This document shows, one piece after another, positions 60,540-64,000 of a stretch of 64,000 nt of DNA (positions are counted from its first letter, which is position 1; each line of letters begins with the position of its first letter). The stretch is from the NCBI RefSeq assembly GCF_036417845.1, contig NC_090017.1, forward strand, positions 496,001 to 560,000, given 5' to 3'. The notes under the pieces were generated by a model. The model was not told the origin of the DNA. It saw only the letters and a list, made by a program, of their open reading frames with translations, and made no database searches. Origin of the DNA: Apteryx mantelli (Eukaryota > Chordata > Aves > Apterygiformes > Apterygidae). Position numbers and translations under genes: made by a program.

Positions 60540-63500
60540 ATGGCGGGAGCTTCCGTGAAGGTGGCCGTGCGCGTCCGGCCCTTCAACTCCCGGGAAACCA
60601 GCCGCGACGCCAAGTGCGTCATCCAGATGCAGGGCAAGACCACGTGTGAGTAGCCGCCGCCGCCGCGTTCCCGCGTTCCCGTGTTCCCGGGGGGGTTTAT
60701 TCCCTCCTTCCGTGTGTCCCCCCCTCCCCGGAGCCGCCGCGCGCCCTCCGAGGGCAGCTGCCGAGCCGCAGCTATGAGAGCTATGCCAGGAATGAGGGGC
60801 CGCTCCGGGGCTGCTGGCCGGGCGAGGACGCCCAGCGGGATCCCGGGGATCCCGGCGGCGGCTCGGGAGCTGCGGGAAGGCGGCGGCGCCTCGGCCCAGG
60901 GCGGGAAGGTGGGCGACGCTCCCCCCCCCCGCTCCACCCCGGCCGCGAGCGGAGGCGCCGGGTGCGGATCGCCGCTGCCGGGAAAGCGCCCGCTTCGCCC
61001 TTGGCAGCTTCCCGGAGCAGCCGGCTGCCGCGGATAAAAATAGCCGGCGCGGCCGGGCACTGGGGAGGCACCGGGTCGTGGGTGCCCCCCCCTTGCCTGG
61101 CCGTCCCATCCCGTCCCGTCCCATCATCCCGTCCCATCCCATCCCGTCCTGCCCCATCCCATCCCGTCCTGTCCTGTCCCATCCCACCCCATCCCGTCCT
61201 GCCCCATCCCATCCCGTCCTGTCCCATCATTCCATCCCGTCCCGTCCTGTCCCGTCCCATCCCATCCCATCATCCTGTCCTTTCCTGTCCTGTCCCGTCC
61301 TATCCCATCCCATCCCATCATCCCGTCCTGTCCTGTCCCGTCCTGCCCCGTCCCATCCCATCATCCCGTCCTGTCCTGTCCCATCCCATCCTGTCCCATC
61401 CTGTCCTGCCCCATCCCATCCCATCCCATCCTGTCCCATCCATCATCCCATCCTGCCCCATCCCATCCTGTACCGTCCCGTCCTGCCCCGTCCCATCCCA
61501 TCATCCTGTCCTGTCCTGTCCCGTCCCATCCCGTCCCATCCTGTCCTGCCCCATCCCGTCCCATCCCATCATCCTGTCCTGTCCTGTCCTGTCCCGTCCT
61601 CTCCTGTCCCATCCCATCATCCCGTCCCGTCCCATCCCATCCTGTCCCATCCTGTCCTGCCCCATCGCATCCCATCCCGTGCCGTCCCTTCCCATCCTGC
61701 CCCATCCCGTCCCATCCCGTCCTGCCCCATCCCATCCCGCCCCATCCCACCCCATCCCGTCCGGTGCCGTCCCCGCAGGCATCACCAACCCCAAGCTCTC
61801 CAAAGACGCCACCAAGAACTTCACCTTCGACTACTCGTACTGGTCGCACACGTCGGTGAGTGGTGCCGGGGGGGGGCAGCGGATGCCGGGGGGCAGTTGG
61901 GGGGGCAGCGGGGGGGGCAGCGGGGGGGCAGCAGGGCCCCTCACGCCCCCCCCCCGCGCAGGAGGAGGACCCGCGCTTCGCCTCGCAGCGGCAGGTCTAC
62001 GCCGACATCGGGGCGGAGATGCTGCTCCACGCCTTCGAGGGCTACAACGTCTGCATCTTCGCCTACGGCCAGACCGGCGCCGGCAAGTCCTACACCATGA
62101 TGGGCCGCCAGGAGCCCGGGCAGCAGGGCATCGTCCCCCAGGTGCGCGCGGGGGGCCGCGGCAATGCCGTGGGGCAGCTCTGCCGTGGGGCGGCACCACC
62201 GCCGTGGGGCAGCGCCGCCGCCGCCGCTCAGCGCCGCCGCCCCTCTCGCCCCACCCAGCTCTGCGCCGACCTCTTCGCTCGTGTCCAGCGCGACGGCTGC
62301 CCCGACCTCTCCTACTCCGTGGAGGTGAGCGGGCCGCGCGGGGAGGGGGGCGGCGGTTCGGCGCGGCCCCACGACGTGGTGTTTCCCGGCCCCACAGTGC
62401 AGCATTCCCAGCCCCACAGCGTGGTGTTCCCGGCCCCACAGCGTTCCTGGCCCCATGGCGTGGTGTTCCCAGCCCCATGGCATGGTGTTCCTGGCCCCAC
62501 GGCGTTCCCAGCCCCACAGTGCAGCATTCCCAGCCCCACAGAGGTCCCAGCTCCATGGCGTTCCTGGCCCCACGGCGCAGGGCTCCCAGCCCCAGGGTGC
62601 CCCCAGCCCCACAGCACAGGGCTCATGGTTCCCCGGCGCAACCCCCAGCCCCGCGGCTCAGCCCCCAGCCCCACAGCGCAGCCCCCCAGGCCCTGCAGCG
62701 CGGCTCACGGCCCCCCCCGGCGCGGCGCAGGTGAGCTACATGGAGATCTACTGCGAGCGGGTGCGCGACCTGCTGAACCCCAAGGGCCGGGGCAACCTGC
62801 GGGTGCGCGAGCACCCGCTGCTGGGCCCCTACGTCGAGGACCTCTCCAAGCTGGCCGTCACCTCCTTCGCGGACGTCGCCGACCTCATGGACTGCGGCAA
62901 CAAGGCCAGGTGGGGCCGGGCCCCGGCGTCCCCCTCCTCCTCCTCCTCCTCCTCGTCTTCCTCCTCCTCGTCGTCGCGGCCGCGCGAGGGCGCCCCAGAG
63001 CGGCTCGGCTCCGCTCGACGCCGCCCGCCGCCGCTTCCCCTCGCAGGACGGTCGCGGCCACCAACATGAACGAGACGAGCAGCCGCTCGCACGCCGTCTT
63101 CACCATCGTCTTCACGCAGCGCCGCCACGACCGGCTCACCGAGCTCGACACCGAGAAGGTGAGGCGGGGGGGCGGGGCGGGGCCCGGACGCCTGGGCCCC
63201 CCCTCCCCCCACCCCCTCCCAACCCCTCCGCCCCGGTGTCGCCCGCCCAGGTCAGCAAGATCAGCCTGGTGGACCTGGCCGGCAGCGAGCGCGCCGACTC
63301 CTCGGGCGCCCGGGGCACGCGGCTCAAGGTGAGGGGGGCGGCGGGGGGGGCCGGGGGGCGGCCCACGTCCCCTGCTCCTCCTCTTCCTCCTGCTCCTCTT
63401 CCTCCTGCTCCTCTTCCTCGGCAGGAAGGAGCCAACATCAACAAGTCGCTGACGACGCTGGGGAAGGTCATCTCCGCCCTGGCCGAGATGGTGAGCGCGG

Positions 63501-63883
63501 GGCGCCGGGGCTCCCTCCTGGACACCCTGATTCCCTCCTGGATGCCCCAGTTCCCTCCCTGGATGCCCCGATTCCCTCCCGGACACTGGGGCTCCCTCCC
63601 TGGATGCCCCGATTCCCTCCCGGACACCTGGGCTCCCTCCCTGGATGCCCTGATTCCCTCCTGGATGTCCTGGTTCCCTCTGTGGATACCCAGGCTCCCT
63701 CCCGGACATCTCAGCTCCCCCCATGGATGCCCCGGTTTCCTCCTGGCTGCCTGGACCCCCTCCCCTCCCGAGCGGCCTCCGGAATCTCCTTTCCGTCTCC
63801 GCAGCAGAACAACAAGAAGAAGAAGTCGGATTTCATCCCCTACCGGGACTCGGTGCTGACTTGGCTGCTCAAGGAGAACCTGG
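60540..63883 (+). CDS. KIF1C: Kinesin-like protein KIF1C, motor-domain exons, continues off the right edge
   Basis: Kinesin-3 plus-end motor for Golgi-ER and axonal or dendritic cargo transport. Exons: 60540-60645, 61779-61855, 61962-62141, 62259-62324, 62731-62909, 63047-63158, 63251-63328, 63425-63490, 63805-63883; about 314 residues, all junctions GT-AG and in frame. It starts [20 protein letters not shown], nearly identical to human. The P-loop is [15 protein letters not shown], switch I is [13 protein letters not shown] and switch II is LVDLAGSER. The alpha-4 region has [19 protein letters not shown], and the last visible exon ends [20 protein letters not shown]. The Lys-rich K-loop-like NNKKKKSD lies before it. 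The start has a strong Kozak context (CCCACCATGG). The neck, FHA-like and stalk regions lie beyond base 64000. Confidence 0.98.
61090..61770. repeat. CCCATCCCGTCCTGTCC pentamer-based repeat in KIF1C intron
   Basis: About 680 bp of (T/C)CC(A/G)TCC pentanucleotide derivatives (CCCAT, CCCGT, CCTGT) with recurring ATCATCC, filling the intron between exons 60540-60645 and 61779-61855. Confidence 0.93.
62385..62725. repeat. Minisatellite in KIF1C intron
   Basis: Units of about 18-30 bp, CCCAGCCCCACAGCGTGGTG and GTTCCTGGCCCCACGGC; about fourteen degenerate copies, many ending in CCCCACAG, before exon 62731-62909. Confidence 0.85.
63510..63780. repeat. Minisatellite in KIF1C intron
   Basis: Units of about 23 bp, TTCCCTCCTGGATGCCCC and CTCCCTCCCGGACACCTGGG; about twelve copies between exons 63425-63490 and 63805-63883. 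Confidence 0.85.
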
Positions 63884-64000
63884 GTGCGTCCGCGGCTCCG
63901 GGGGGCGGCGGCGGCTCCGGGGGGCGGTTGCTCCATGGGGTGGCGGCTCCGTGGGGCGGTTGCTCCGTGGGGCAGCAGCGGCTCCGTGGGGCGGCACGCT

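Overview
The window looks like part of a bird microchromosome, probably one of the very small, GC-rich 'dot' type. The genes are intron-containing vertebrate genes with canonical GT-AG splice sites and AATAAA signals. GC content is extreme. Introns are short, and nearly every one is filled by its own tandem minisatellite. I recognise no LINE, SINE, DNA transposon or retroviral element. The species cannot be named from sequence alone.

The window is three contigs joined by two placeholder gaps of exactly 200 N (6422-6621 and 41760-41959). Contig A (1-6421) holds AP4M1 (minus; its 3' end lies off the left edge) head-to-head with the first exons of MCM7 (plus). Contig B (6622-41759) holds PELP1 (plus, first exons missing), SNAPC2 (plus), an FMO GS-OX-like flavin monooxygenase (plus), an LPAR5-like GPCR (minus), COPS6 (plus) and the last three visible MCM7 exons (minus). 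A mir-93 hairpin lies in an MCM7 intron. Contig C (41960-64000) holds the 5' half of CAMTA2 (minus), INCA1 (minus) and the motor-domain exons of KIF1C (plus; continues off the right edge).

The central structural result is that contig B is almost certainly placed backwards. MCM7 starts on the plus strand at the right end of contig A and finishes on the minus strand at the far end of contig B. Flipping contig B restores one MCM7 gene around gap 1 and puts PELP1 and CAMTA2 in tandem around gap 2. The corrected order is AP4M1(-), MCM7(+), COPS6(-), GPCR(+), FMO(-), SNAPC2(-), PELP1(-), CAMTA2(-), INCA1(-), KIF1C(+). This keeps the human neighbourhoods COPS6-MCM7-AP4M1 (7q22) and CAMTA2-INCA1-KIF1C (17p13), with PELP1 also from 17p13 and SNAPC2 from 19p13.

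The genes are mostly housekeeping: vesicle sorting (AP4M1), replication licensing (MCM7), ribosome biogenesis and chromatin (PELP1), snRNA transcription (SNAPC2), cullin deneddylation (COPS6), calmodulin-linked transcription (CAMTA2), cell-cycle inhibition (INCA1) and axonal or Golgi transport (KIF1C). CpG-rich promoters show readable motifs: an E2F site at AP4M1/MCM7, tandem ZNF143-like modules at SNAPC2, and NRF1 palindromes at COPS6. Many coding exons carry single-base indels in G or C runs although the reading frame is otherwise conserved. These are best read as sequencing errors.

Points most worth following up: mir-93 appears to survive without its usual partners mir-106b and mir-25; the FMO carries a tail of about 105 residues of Asp-Gly repeats, with its stop codon inside the poly(A) signal; the SNAPC2 promoter is built from duplicated ZNF143/CCAAT modules; and adjacent PELP1 introns hold arrays of donor-like and acceptor-like motifs.
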